Assembly (NCBI GenBank): GCA_023055355.1
Contig: JALJCS010000015.1
Location: forward strand, 14,614,501 to 14,678,500
Reading direction: 5' to 3'
Origin: Agelaius tricolor
Lineage: Eukaryota > Chordata > Aves > Passeriformes > Icteridae
Length of the DNA: 64,000 nucleotides
Shown: piece by piece, positions 43,101 to 50,022 of the stretch
Position numbering within the stretch: position 1 is the first letter of the stretch
Layout: the number at the start of each line of letters is the position of its first letter
Notes under the pieces: model-generated
Told to the model about the DNA's origin: nothing
Databases searched by the model: none
Seen by the model: the letters and a program-made list of their open reading frames with translations, nothing else
Position numbers and translations under genes: made by a program

Positions 43101-44323
43101 AGGTTCTGTGAGAAGAGTTAGCTCAAATACAGGGCTTATAAAGTACCTGCTGAGCTGCAGCCATATCCATGGCAGGCTTGGTGCTGTGTACTGATACTGT
43201 TGTGGTCTTGGGGACTTGTGTCCCTTCCCCTCTGGTATGGAGTGCTCTGTCCTTGGCCCTCACCATCCTGGCCCCATCACCCTTTGCCCTTGTGTGAACT
43301 TCATTGGCCAGCCCATACCACTCACCAGCATCATCAGAACTCTTCTTCCTTGTGTTGGTTTGTTGTCTGTGGCCTTAAAGAGGCCCAGACAGGAGTGTGG
43401 CTGATCTGTGGGCTTGTGTGGCCAGTGCCCTTGCAGACAGGTACATTATCAAGTTTATGTGGCATGGGGTATATGCAACCCAAAGTTATCTGTGATCTGT
43501 TAGTGGTCTGTGGCTATCAGAGTGACCTTCCTCTCTTTCCCCAGCAACAGAGAGCTCAGAGTCATCGCACTGCATGTCAGCCACTGGCTCCAGCGGCTCC
43601 GACAGTGGCTGTGTCTCCAACGTCCCACAAGAAAGCTTCTGTGAAGACATGGGCTCACCCCCTTACATGCCCATAGGCCCACAACACAGCTCTGCCATGG
43701 AGGGCAGACCCAGGTTCACAAACAGCCAGTACATTTCTGCAGTAAGTGCAAGCAGCCAAAACACTCTCCTTACCTTGCCTGCTCCTGTACCTGCCTCCCC
43801 AGTTCAAGCCACTGCCTCTCACAGGGGGACCGAAGATGCTGCTTTTGGGCTTGGGGTGACTGTGGGGAAGTGACATTTCCTCTTGCAGAGACTTGGCCCC
43901 TCTGGGGCAGGCGAGAGCCTCTGGTGCAGGAGCCACCCCTGCAGTGGCCAGGATCCCTGAGGAGATGAGCTGGAAAGGACCTGCAGTGCTGGAGGCTGCA
44001 CAAGGAGGTGTTGCACAAACAGGAGCTATAATGCTGCCATGGGCTGGGGTACATACATAACCTCCTGGAGTGGCTGGAGCTCTGCTGCACGTGCTGCCAA
44101 GCTCCTTTCCTGGGAGGTTTGGGCATTTTTTGGGGAATGATGAGAGGGAGTAGTGGGAGCCTGTTGCTCTGAGATGTTGGTGTGTTCCTTAGCGTTCTCA
44201 GCTGCTTCCCTTCCCACTAGATCCTGTCCTGATGCTGTTGTCCTCTAACCCCCTACTAACACTGGCTTCTCTCTTCTGCAGAAAGCAGGCCAGGTCACCA
44301 TAAGTCCCTCAAGAATAGTGTGA
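1052..44323 (+). CDS. PLEKHG4: PLEKHG4 (puratrophin-1), Rho guanine nucleotide exchange factor; 5' partial, 16 coding exons in window
   Basis: The exons join in consistent phase to 1098 codons. The family activates Rho-type GTPases through tandem DH and PH domains and acts in the cytoplasm on the actin cytoskeleton. Approximate domain order in the joined product: end of a Sec14/CRAL-TRIO-like region at 1-39, spectrin-like helices at 40-370, a serine/proline-rich linker at 370-585, DH at 590-775, PH at 785-890 and a serine-rich acidic tail to 1098. The DH domain shows TEREYVRSL and [17 protein letters not shown]; the PH part shows [19 protein letters not shown]. Human PLEKHG4 is about 1190 residues, so the missing N-terminus is probably longer than 100 residues given the extra tail here. 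The paralogues PLEKHG4B and ARHGEF40 share this layout. The neighbouring TPPP3 favours PLEKHG4, because PLEKHG4B lies near TPPP in mammals. Confidence 0.88.
1169..3365 (+). other. PLEKHG4 intron
   Basis: This is a 2.2 kb intron with GT-AG ends. It is AT-rich and holds short T tracts near 2810 and 3090. I see no exon or recognisable repeat in it. Confidence 0.6.
3366..3464 (+). CDS. PLEKHG4: PLEKHG4 exon b
   Basis: This exon has 33 codons, phase 0 to phase 0, with acceptor CTTGTAG and donor GAG|GTAAGC. The peptide begins [17 protein letters not shown] and continues the helical segment between the Sec14-like part and the spectrin-like repeats. The 0.9 kb intron after it (3465-4364) shows nothing else. 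Confidence 0.82.
4365..4513 (+). CDS. PLEKHG4: PLEKHG4 exon c: spectrin-like helix
   Basis: This 149-base exon starts in phase 0 and ends two bases into an arginine codon. The acceptor is CCCTCCAG and the donor CAG|GTGAGC. It encodes [19 protein letters not shown] followed by [13 protein letters not shown]. This pattern of heptad-like leucines and the EGGA phrase is typical of the spectrin-like region of PLEKHG4 and its relatives. It is GC-richer than the flanking intron. Confidence 0.87.
4514..17291 (+). other. Large PLEKHG4 intron (12.8 kb)
   Basis: The flanking exons join directly in phase (AG + A = arginine), so no intervening exon is needed. The intron holds a 20-bp tandem duplication near 4689-4724, a long T tract at 6946-6964 and an AT-rich patch of AATAAT units at 16235-16275. 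I found no convincing exon, RNA gene or CR1 copy. ORFs of up to 161 codons occur on either strand but resemble no protein I know. Confidence 0.6.
4689..4724 (+). repeat. 20-bp tandem duplication
   Basis: A 16-base motif (CTTCTTCCCCAGTCCA) occurs at 4689-4704 and again at 4709-4724, giving a period of 20 bp. Each copy contains a pyrimidine tract followed by CAG, so each resembles a splice acceptor, but no donor or open frame follows that would make an exon. Confidence 0.8.
17292..17430 (+). CDS. PLEKHG4: PLEKHG4 exon d: spectrin-like helix
   Basis: This 139-base exon supplies the last base of the split arginine and then 46 codons, ending in phase 0 at GAG|GTAAGA. It encodes [19 protein letters not shown] and [17 protein letters not shown], a long amphipathic helix pair of the spectrin type. 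Phase agreement with the exon 12.8 kb upstream supports the join. Confidence 0.87.
17431..19779 (+). other. PLEKHG4 intron
   Basis: This is a 2.3 kb intron. It holds a short duplication around 18287-18320 in which TGTTGCAGATCCC appears twice, and a run of ten Gs at 19632-19641. No exon or interspersed repeat is seen. Confidence 0.55.
19780..19902 (+). CDS. PLEKHG4: PLEKHG4 exon e: spectrin-like helix
   Basis: This exon has 41 codons, phase 0 to phase 0, with acceptor CTTCTAG and donor AGT|GTAAGT. It encodes [13 protein letters not shown], then [16 protein letters not shown], a spectrin-like helix with regularly spaced hydrophobic residues. The next intron is only 0.5 kb and contains nothing else. 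Confidence 0.87.
20415..20606 (+). CDS. PLEKHG4: PLEKHG4 exon f: spectrin-like helix
   Basis: This exon has 64 codons, phase 0 to phase 0, between acceptor TTTTCAG and donor AAG|GTAAGA. It encodes [18 protein letters not shown] and [19 protein letters not shown], ending at LYEFFDK. It reads in frame into AYEWALEGM of the large exon 15 kb downstream. Confidence 0.87.
22068..22440 (-). mobile_element. CR1-type LINE, 3' fragment
   Basis: Read on the plus strand, this matches the reverse complement of a CR1 3' end. The landmarks occur in the expected order: ATCATAGAA, GGTTTGAGTTTGAAGG, AGTTCCAACTTCCCTGCTA, CCTTGAACACTTACAGGGAT, TTTCTTCCTAAGATCCAACC and GCCCTTGTCCAAAGTCCC. The element is 5' truncated, as most CR1 copies are. 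Boundaries are approximate. Confidence 0.9.
25195..25375 (+). other. Candidate cassette exon inside the large PLEKHG4 intron
   Basis: This 181-base GC-rich block is preceded by a strong pyrimidine tract ending TGCTGTAG and followed by a strong donor, CCT|GTAAGT. In phase 0 it is open throughout and begins [18 protein letters not shown]; the rest is rich in proline, serine, histidine and arginine. Its length is not a multiple of three, so inclusion between the phase-0 neighbours would shift the frame. It could be an alternative exon, a nested transcript or chance. I recognise no family. Confidence 0.3.
35816..36759 (+). CDS. PLEKHG4: PLEKHG4 large exon: last spectrin-like helices and serine/proline-rich linker
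   Basis: This 944-base exon starts in phase 0 after CTCTGCAG and ends two bases into a serine codon at CAG|GTAAGT. The first 95 or so codons ([19 protein letters not shown], then [19 protein letters not shown]) finish the spectrin-like region. The rest is a low-complexity linker rich in serine and proline that contains [16 protein letters not shown], a conserved phrase upstream of the DH domain in PLEKHG4-type proteins, and [14 protein letters not shown]. It is likely disordered and a target for phosphorylation; that last point is inference. Confidence 0.92.
36760..38639 (+). other. PLEKHG4 intron
   Basis: This 1.9 kb intron carries a triplicated GGATCA motif at 38134-38151 and a CR1 fragment close to its 3' end (separate entry). 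Nothing else is recognised. Confidence 0.6.
38190..38475 (-). mobile_element. CR1-type LINE, diverged 3' fragment
   Basis: On the plus strand the order of landmarks is that of a CR1 3' end in reverse complement: AATCACAGAAT, a short divergent stretch, ACCACTTCCCTAGGGAGCCT, GTTCCAGTGCCTTAGCACCC, then AGCCTAAACCTCCCCTGACA. It differs from the other copies here and so belongs to another CR1 subfamily. It ends about 165 bp upstream of the first DH exon. Confidence 0.85.
38640..38889 (+). CDS. PLEKHG4: PLEKHG4 DH domain exon 1
   Basis: This 250-base exon completes the split serine and adds 83 codons, ending in phase 0 at CAC|GTAAGG. It carries the first conserved DH block: [20 protein letters not shown], with the near-invariant glutamate that contacts the GTPase switch region in DH domains. 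It then runs through [20 protein letters not shown] to CFLRH. Base composition is clearly higher in GC than in neighbouring introns. Confidence 0.95.
39457..39546 (+). CDS. PLEKHG4: PLEKHG4 DH domain exon 2
   Basis: This exon has 30 codons, phase 0 to phase 0, between CTTCTGCAG and AAG|GTGAGT. It encodes [18 protein letters not shown] and ends HGNTFFK, the middle block of the DH helical bundle. Confidence 0.93.
39878..40102 (+). CDS. PLEKHG4: PLEKHG4 DH domain exon 3
   Basis: This exon has 75 codons, phase 0 to phase 0, acceptor TTTCTCAG and donor GAC|GTACGT. It contains [20 protein letters not shown], the most conserved DH helix, and ends [20 protein letters not shown] placed the acceptor at CTCAG|TTC rather than six bases later at TTCAAG|CAG, because this keeps the spacing expected between the FFK of the previous exon and LGDKMDL. 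Confidence 0.93.
41015..41185 (+). CDS. PLEKHG4: PLEKHG4 PH domain exon 1
   Basis: This exon has 57 codons, phase 0 to phase 0, acceptor CATGTCCAG and donor AAG|GTAAGG. It encodes [20 protein letters not shown], then [17 protein letters not shown] and YIYKRSFK. These are the first strands of the PH domain that follows the DH domain in this GEF family. Confidence 0.94.
41663..41840 (+). CDS. PLEKHG4: PLEKHG4 PH domain exon 2
   Basis: This 178-base exon runs from phase 0 to phase 1, acceptor CTCCCAG and donor AAAG|GTGTGA. It encodes [33 protein letters not shown] and [19 protein letters not shown]. The final tryptophan lies in the C-terminal helix characteristic of PH domains. The donor is weaker than the others but is fixed by phase with the next exon. 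Confidence 0.94.
42468..42584 (+). CDS. PLEKHG4: PLEKHG4 post-PH exon
   Basis: This 117-base exon runs from phase 1 to phase 1, acceptor CTCTCCAG and donor AGAG|GTAGGT. It encodes [20 protein letters not shown] and [16 protein letters not shown], a conserved segment just after the PH domain in PLEKHG4, PLEKHG4B and ARHGEF40. Confidence 0.92.
42670..42933 (+). CDS. PLEKHG4: PLEKHG4 C-terminal tail exon 1
   Basis: This 264-base exon runs from phase 1 to phase 1 and follows an intron of only 85 bases. It encodes [18 protein letters not shown], a serine-rich stretch with [14 protein letters not shown], and the acidic block [17 protein letters not shown]. The Phe-Lys-Arg after an Asp-His, then serines, then the Glu-Glu-Asp-Glu block, matches what I recall of mammalian PLEKHG4. 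Confidence 0.92.
   Translation: MPGPELQLQCLCLTIPTPSRGHRRSSPLAAPPLPIPLPPPPCWGPSTSTCTWTRLCCQGSWPPDVPLTLALASRKMSWSTRRAASPQ
43545..43741 (+). CDS. PLEKHG4: PLEKHG4 C-terminal tail exon 2
   Basis: This 197-base exon runs from phase 1 to phase 0, acceptor TTCCCCAG. It encodes [20 protein letters not shown], then [12 protein letters not shown], ending NSQYISA. The SGSSGSD(S)xCVS phrase recurs in the tails of related GEFs such as ARHGEF40. The preferred donor is GCA|GTAAGT at 43742; a second GT four bases later (43746) would change the downstream frame. Confidence 0.85.
44282..44323 (+). CDS. PLEKHG4: PLEKHG4 terminal coding segment and stop
   Basis: After acceptor CTTCTGCAG, phase 0 gives 13 codons ([13 protein letters not shown]) and a TGA at 44321-44323. 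The exon continues as 3' untranslated sequence to a strong donor (GTAAGT) at 44358. The stop lies 34 bases before that junction, too close to trigger typical nonsense-mediated decay. An alternative frame, entered only if the previous exon ended in phase 1, stays open through this exon and the next. Confidence 0.6.
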   Translation, partial: KAGQVTISPSRIV

Positions 44324-45520
44324 CCCCCTCGGCCCCGCCTCAGGAAGTGGAGTTGTTGTAAGTAGCCCCTGCAGGGGATTTTCCAGCAGTTCTGAGTGCT
44401 GGTCAGGTTTGTCAGTAGCTCTGAGTCAGGGGAACCTCACCCTCAGCTCCTCTGTGAGTTTTCCCTATGCATTCCTGACTGAGGCTCTGATTCATCTGGT
44501 TACAGAGGAGCAGCTCCTATGGAGCCACACTCTGAACAGCTGGTCTGATGCTTTCTGCCTTGCAGAAGCAAAATCACGTTCAGGTAGTAAAGGCTTGACC
44601 ACCTCCTGAGTGTTCAGATGAGCTGCTTTCCTCTGGATGCTGCCCACCTGTCTAACCACTAATCTATTTCTTGTGGCTGTTTGCCAAAATCCTGCTCTTA
44701 GTCCCTCTGAACTGCCTTGGGGAATCACAGTATTCTCCCCAAGGCAGATTTATCCCACAGTTTCCTTTCAACCTCCAAAGGAAATGGTACTTTTCCAGAC
44801 AAAGGAACCTGCTAGGTTATGGTCAGGATGTCCTGAGGGAACTGCCAGAGGTTGCTTCACTATTTAGGGATTTTGGGAGGATGCCTTGTCTGGAAGGAAG
44901 TCACTGTTGATCCAAGGAGGGTGAACCCTAACAGGACTTGCAGCCAAGCAGGGCTCCTGCTCATGGCTGGCAGCCCTTGATATTGTCACTCAAACCAGCC
45001 TGCTCTTGTCTCAGCCTTTTCCTCTCTGTCCTTGGGGCTGAGCCTCCCTTCTCACAGGGAGCAGAGGGGTATGGGAGAGGCAGGATTAGGGCTTGAATGG
45101 TCAAGGCACAGGGTGGTGAATGGCTCATAGGGTTGGCACTGTGGGGTGTGGCACCATGCAGGCCCATGCCTCGTGACCTGCAGGTGCAGGAGTTCAGAAC
45201 CAGCTGTACAGAACCAGTAAGGTTCAGATTTAAGATCCTGAGCCTCCTTCTGGAGAGTCACAGGTGAGACTTTTGAAGGGGCCACAGAAGCAGAAGGGAC
45301 AGCAGCACAAAACCTTTGGGTGAGTCCTTAGGCACAGAGGGAAGAGCTGTGCTTCTCCTGCAGGGAGAATATTCTTTCCCCACCAAAATTTGCCTCTGAC
45401 ATACAGTGGATTTCAAGTGTTTTGTGAGGTCACTGCTGGCCAGGACAGAGGGACCTGTGGGATCCTGCCACGTCCCAGGAGTGCAGCTGGTCTAACCCAT
45501 TGCACGGTGCTGTGTTCCAG

Positions 45521-46060
45521 GTTTGATTGCCATTTCAAACTCACTGAAGACCCCAGGCCTCTGACCAGCAGAAGGACACAGTCTTCATCCTTGAAGATAT
45601 TTTTTTGCCCATTATCAGGCTCTTTCAAACAGCCCAAAACTTGACCTCTTCCTGAGACGAAGTCCCAGGAAGGCTTCTGTCAACTAAATGTAATAGCTTT
45701 GGTATTGGATGGGACCTTGGGCATTTAGAACTCATTAGCCCTGTATTTATAAGTAATAAGTAACATAGCAGTTTGGGGAAAAAAAATATTATTTTTAAAG
45801 CTATGAGTTGTACAGATTTTTATTACAAGTGACTCTGTTACTATTTGTTGTGTAAGCTGCATATTTTATAAAGTTTTTGGAAGGGCATGAAGAGAAATTG
45901 AGGTATTTAAAAAAAGTAGTCTAACTTTCTGTTTCAGGGTTATAGTGACCTGAAGCTCAAGATTTAACGTCCTTCCTTATGTTCTAAATATGTCTATCAT
46001 AGCAATAATTTATTTCCTTGGCTTAATACTTCCATTCTAATAAAAGCAATTTCATTGTTA
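45521..46060 (+). other. PLEKHG4: PLEKHG4 3' untranslated terminal exon
   Basis: An acceptor (GTGTTCCAG) precedes 45521. The sequence turns AT-rich and ends with a canonical AATAAA at 46039. In the alternative frame, the first 40 or so codons are open and end in TGA near 45642. The end coordinate is an estimate, about 15-20 bases past the signal. Confidence 0.6.
46039..46044 (+). promoter_or_regulatory. Polyadenylation signal AATAAA for PLEKHG4
   Basis: AATAAA lies within TTCTAATAAAAGC, about 1.7 kb after the inferred stop codon, and is followed by T-rich sequence. A second AATAAA at 47364-47369, also followed by a T-rich stretch, could serve as a distal site. Confidence 0.65.
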
Positions 46061-48179
46061 TGAATTGTTTCTTCAGATGGTTCTTCCAGTGCCTTGGTGC
46101 TGAGTTAATCTCTCTCATAACCATCTGTCAGCTCTGCCACTCTGCCTGTGCCACCTCTGCTCTGACTGCCAGCTCCCCCTGTAAACCCTCAGTGCATTCA
46201 CCAGAGAAGGGGGAGATGCCCAGGCAGAGACTCCCCTGGTGCCAGTGGGAGGCTGACCCAGAGAGGGGCTTTGGAGCAGCCAGCAGAGGTGTCAGTAGGA
46301 GTGAGGAAGAGGGAGCTGTCTGTGGAGCTCTGGAGGCACCAAAGTTCCTGGCTCTAATTTTAGCCACTTGCCCCCTGTAGCTGCGGTCCCAGTGCAAGTT
46401 CCTCTCTTGCCCTGCTGGCTCAGGTTCCAGTGGCTTAGTTCAGGTTCCATTGTGCTTTGTGCTGGCTGTGCCCCTGGTTTTGGACTGACAGGGACTGGCT
46501 CCTTGCTTCATTTCTGACTCAGCCCCTCTTCTGGTACTTCGGTCCCACTGTTGTGGCTTGTTTGAGGAGCTTTGGATGTGCTGGCATTCGAGACCAACAG
46601 GTTTTGAGTGTAATGGGTTGATCATAATGCTGAACCTTAAGTGGAAGCTGTTTGAAGTAACACAGCATAACTGGAAGACAAACGAGCCCTGTGTTCCAAG
46701 GTGGCTTTTTCATGAGTAACATCCAAGGTCACTGTGTGGCTGTGACACCCTCCCTCTGTTCTTGGACAAAATGAAAATTACCATTTCTGGAAACAGTGGT
46801 TACTTGGCTGCCAAGTTCCTGTTTACTCCTGGTTTGTGCAGGGCTGTAAATCAGGCTCCTGCAGGTGTGGGAGAAGTGCTACATTTGGCCTGAGGAAGAA
46901 GATGGAGTAGTAATTTATTTAACTGCAATTTTCTCCCCTTGGCAGACTGGGGTGTTACATCCCACAGCCACCCTGGAGACAGTGTTCCTTCAAGTTTGGA
47001 AATTCCTGTACTGTATGTAAAACACTTGTTTATTTTTAATAAGCTGGATGTTTTTAAACCTTGTTCTTTTTTCAGACAGCAAGGAAAATACATTTGACAC
47101 CTTTGTACAAAATTGCGTGGGAAACAGTTATACAGGGAATATTTTACAAGTTACTATTTTGAGATAATTGCTGGGTTAATGCAAAGTTTCTGGACTGTCA
47201 AGACAACAATAGCTCATGTCATAAGAGGGAGAGAAGTTACTAATGCAACAAGAGGAACATGAAACGTCTGAAATTTCTCAGTTTCAAAGGTTTCTAAATT
47301 GCTGGACAAACCTTTAGTATTGTTTACCTGACACTCTTTCTTCAGGGTTTGATTGATTTGTCTAATAAAGGTTATTTTCTTTATATGAATCTTACTTGCA
47401 TTGTGGCATGATTTCAGCATGGGAGCCTGGGCTGCAGAAGGAGACAGGGAGTCCTGAGAGGAGCAGTTGTCCCTGGTGTGTTTAAATACCCCCTCAGACT
47501 ACTGGGGACAGATTGAAGTAACATTTCTCTGACCAAACCTAACCCAGCAGGTTATTGGGGTGAGGCTGATGGTGCCTGTCATTTTAAACACTGAAAAGTA
47601 CACAAACAACTTTTTCCCTCTATTCCATATCTGGCACCCAAACAATGAGAAAAAAATATTTGGTTTTATTGGCATAAGTAGAAATATTTCCATTGCCAAC
47701 CTTGACTTCTACAGAGTGAGCTGCAAATCAGGAATCCCAGATTAGACAATGCATTTTTGAGAGGGTGCAACCAAAATAAATGAGCTCCTAAACCAGAGGT
47801 GTTTCCCTGAAATCTTTGTCAGAACTGGAATTTTCCATCCTTTTTCCAGCCTTTCTACAAGATAAGTGGCATTCTCTGTCTCTTCTTTTTTTCTCCCCCT
47901 TTAACTAACCAGGGATAAAGAAAGTCTGATTGAAAAGCAGGAGTCCCACTCTGCTCTGTGACACTCATGACACAGCTCAGATGGAAAATTCATTGTGGCA
48001 TTTTCCACATTTAGGGAATCCCCTGAAGAGGGTAGATGGGTTCAGTGGGGCTGTTTGGGAATCCACCCTTCCCAGAACATCCTTATCTCTGCTAGAAAAG
48101 GCCATTGTGCCTGGCCCTACCCAGTTTGTACTCCCAACACTTCCCAGACATAGTTTGGCCATTCAGGTGTTAGTATTGT
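46061..48179. other. Intergenic sequence downstream of PLEKHG4
   Basis: No coding region is recognised. The segment 46900-47400 is AT-rich and ends with AATAAA at 47364, so it may be the end of a longer 3' untranslated region. Confidence 0.45.
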
Positions 48180-48340
48180 AAAATCCTGGAATGGATTGGA
48201 AGAAACCTTAAAGACCATCTCATTCAACCCCTCTGCTGTGGGCAGTGCTGCCTTCCACTGGACCAGGTCACCCCAAGCCCTGTCCAGCCTGGCCTAGGAC
48301 CCTTGCAGGAATGGGGAATGCAAAAATTCTAATTTGGTGG
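48180..48340 (-). mobile_element. CR1-type LINE, short 3' fragment (first of a pair)
   Basis: In reverse complement this is a CR1 3' end. On the plus strand it contains ATGGATTGGAAGAAACCTTA, CTTCCACTGGACCAGGTCAC and CCCTGTCCAGCCTGGCCTA. After GGAATGGGG it leaves the usual CR1 consensus for a tail, AATGCAAAAATTCTAATTTG, that it shares with the copy 475 bp to the right. Confidence 0.85.
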
Positions 48341-48654
48341 AATGTGGAATATTCACAGGACACTGCTGTTTTAAGCCATCTCAATTTCTGATGATTGATA
48401 AATTTTATAGACAGATTGCTGTGCCTGTGGAGGGAGGATACCCTCCCCTGTAACCTCCCTGAGTTCTCCTGACCACTGCAGTTTTGGAAAGCATTTTTCA
48501 GCCTGAGGGCAGGGACACCAGCAGAGGGGGCAGATGGAGTATTTTTCAGCTGGACTAATCTGACTTTGCTGATCTGCCCTAAAAAAAACCCCACAAAAAT
48601 CTGAAGAGAGGTGCAGTTTTCCTTTTTGTTAAAGATGTGCAGACATTGCACAAA

Positions 48655-48830
48655 TCTGTGATCACAGACTGGTTTGGGTTGGAAAGGGCTCTAAACATCA
48701 CCTTGTTCCAACCCCCTGCCATGAGCAGGGACACCTTGGAATAGATCAGGTGCTCCAAGCCCCATCCAGCCTGGCCTTGAACACTTCCAGGGATGGGGAA
48801 TGCAGAAATTCTGGTTCAGTGGGATGTGGT
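48655..48830 (-). mobile_element. CR1-type LINE, short 3' fragment (second of a pair)
   Basis: In reverse complement this is a CR1 3' end. On the plus strand it contains TGGTTTGGGTTGGAAAGGGC, TTCCAACCCCCTGCCATGAG and CCTTGAACACTTCCAGGGAT. Its tail, AATGCAGAAATTCTGGTTCA, resembles that of the fragment at 48180 and is not the usual CR1 continuation. Confidence 0.87.
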
Positions 48831-48961
48831 CCTGGCCATACCTCAACAGGGCCGTGGTAAATGTCATTGTGCACTGTTTGTTAATGCAGTAATAGACTAT
48901 TGAGCTTTGCTGCTCTTCCTCTCCCAGCCTTTGGAGATGGAACAACGTTAAACACTGCCTA

Positions 48962-48998
48962 AAAAGGAAAAAAAAAAAAAAGAAAAGAAAAAAAAGGA
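48962..48998 (+). repeat. A-rich low-complexity tract
   Basis: This is about 37 bases of almost pure A interrupted by single Gs. It is not preceded by any sequence I recognise as a retrocopy. Confidence 0.85.
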
Positions 48999-48999
48999 T

Positions 49000-49728
49000 G
49001 ATGTTAAATACAAAATGTTATTATTTGATGTTAGAAATATCAAGCAGCACAACATTTTGGAGACAATTCCATTTGTAAAAAAAAGAAAAGAAGAAACTCA
49101 GAGTTTCGAAAAAGCTTGGAGGAAATGCAGGTATGAATGTTTGAAAATAGACTTTCATCCAGCCAGGATGTACAGACTCACCTTTCACTGGCACAAGACA
49201 AAATTACACTTTAATTAAAATAAAAAATACTTGTAGCTGTATAGCAAATTAAATCTTTGTTAGAGATACCCATTTAGTATTTCCATTTATGCAGATACAG
49301 AGTTTAGGGGAAGAGGAGGAACTGTCACTTCCCTGTTGCACATGACAGTAAATTCAGTGGTGAATTTACCATAATAAATTAATTAGAATGAAGTTATTTT
49401 CAGGCCAACTGAACTTCCTCATGGAGCACTAGAAAGGGCAACACCACCTTTTCCAGATTCAAACATTTGTATTCAATAAGATGGGGCAGTATAAAATTCT
49501 CCTCAAACACAGCAGCTGCTTTCTTTAACTGCAGTTAATTAAAATCAAAACCATTAAATGAGCTCTTATGGAAAGGTCAAGCATGAAATCTTGTTTCACC
49601 AACCAGGGCAGAAGAGCTGAATGTGACTTTTATTTGGATACTTATCAAGTCTGTGACATCCATCTGCACACAATATTACCTAAGAATGGAAAAAGTCTAG
49701 AAGAACAGCACAGAAAATCCCACTTTGC
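49000..49728. other. AT-rich sequence left of the KCTD19 relic
   Basis: On the minus strand, after CTGCAG at about 49532, an ORF of roughly 40 codons containing ENFILPHLIEYK ends in TGA at about 49405. It sits where a further KCTD19 exon might have been, but the resemblance is too weak to call. Nothing else is recognised. Confidence 0.4.
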
Positions 49729-50022
49729 CTGCAAGAAAGGCCTCAGCTGCAGAATTAATGCTCATAGGATAAATTCAGCAGAGCTGAGAAAAGGTAACCT
49801 TGAGGTCTGCATATAAAAATGAAGGTGCCCAAACACAAAACTGTGTTGGTCAGTGAATAATTTATGATTATCAGACTTACCCTATGCAGGAGCTTCTTCC
49901 ACAACAGAGATTCAGAAGACAGAGTGACTTTACTTATGGGAATTGAGAAATACCAATCACTGACACTAAAATTAATTAACTCTTCTTCTGCAGATCCCAC
50001 AATGCTCTCTGGTTCATCCACA
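49729..50022 (-). pseudogene. KCTD19: Decayed KCTD19 N-terminal (BTB) exon
   Basis: Read right to left, the first frame gives EEELINFSV, WYFSIPISKV and SESLLWKK, matching in order and spacing the start of the first BTB domain of KCTD19 (N-F/N-V-G-G-W-x-F-S-x-P-x-S-K and S-L-L-W-K in the mammalian protein). The glycine pair is replaced by Ser-Asp. About ten residues later homology continues in another frame as KLFTDQHSF, HLHFYMQTSRL and SSAEF, then LQLRPFLQ, which implies a one-base deletion near 49865-49880. A TGA at 49762-49764 and small net deletions also interrupt it. A GTAAGT at 49875-49880 is not a plausible donor, since homology resumes at once. Position and strand between PLEKHG4 and TPPP3 agree with KCTD19 in mammals. 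Confidence 0.78.

Larger units (their letters stand above)
38890..45520 (+). other. Short introns of the 3' half of PLEKHG4
   Basis: These introns, 38890-39456, 39547-39877, 40103-41014, 41186-41662, 41841-42467, 42585-42669, 42934-43544, 43742-44281 and 44358-45520, are all GT-AG and 85 to 1163 bases long. I see no repeat, RNA gene or extra exon in them. Confidence 0.65.

Noticed and set aside
1052..44323. Assignment to PLEKHG4B or ARHGEF40
   Set aside because: Domain layout cannot exclude them fully, but linkage to TPPP3 and the KCTD19 relic matches the PLEKHG4 locus.
49568..49816. Plus-strand ORF of 82 codons
   Set aside because: It overlaps the minus-strand KCTD19 relic, resembles no family and has no start or splice context.
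49821..49880. A 40-base intron within the KCTD19 relic, suggested by GTAAGT and a downstream ACACAG
   Set aside because: Homology to KCTD19 resumes inside that supposed intron in another frame, so a one-base deletion explains the data better than splicing.
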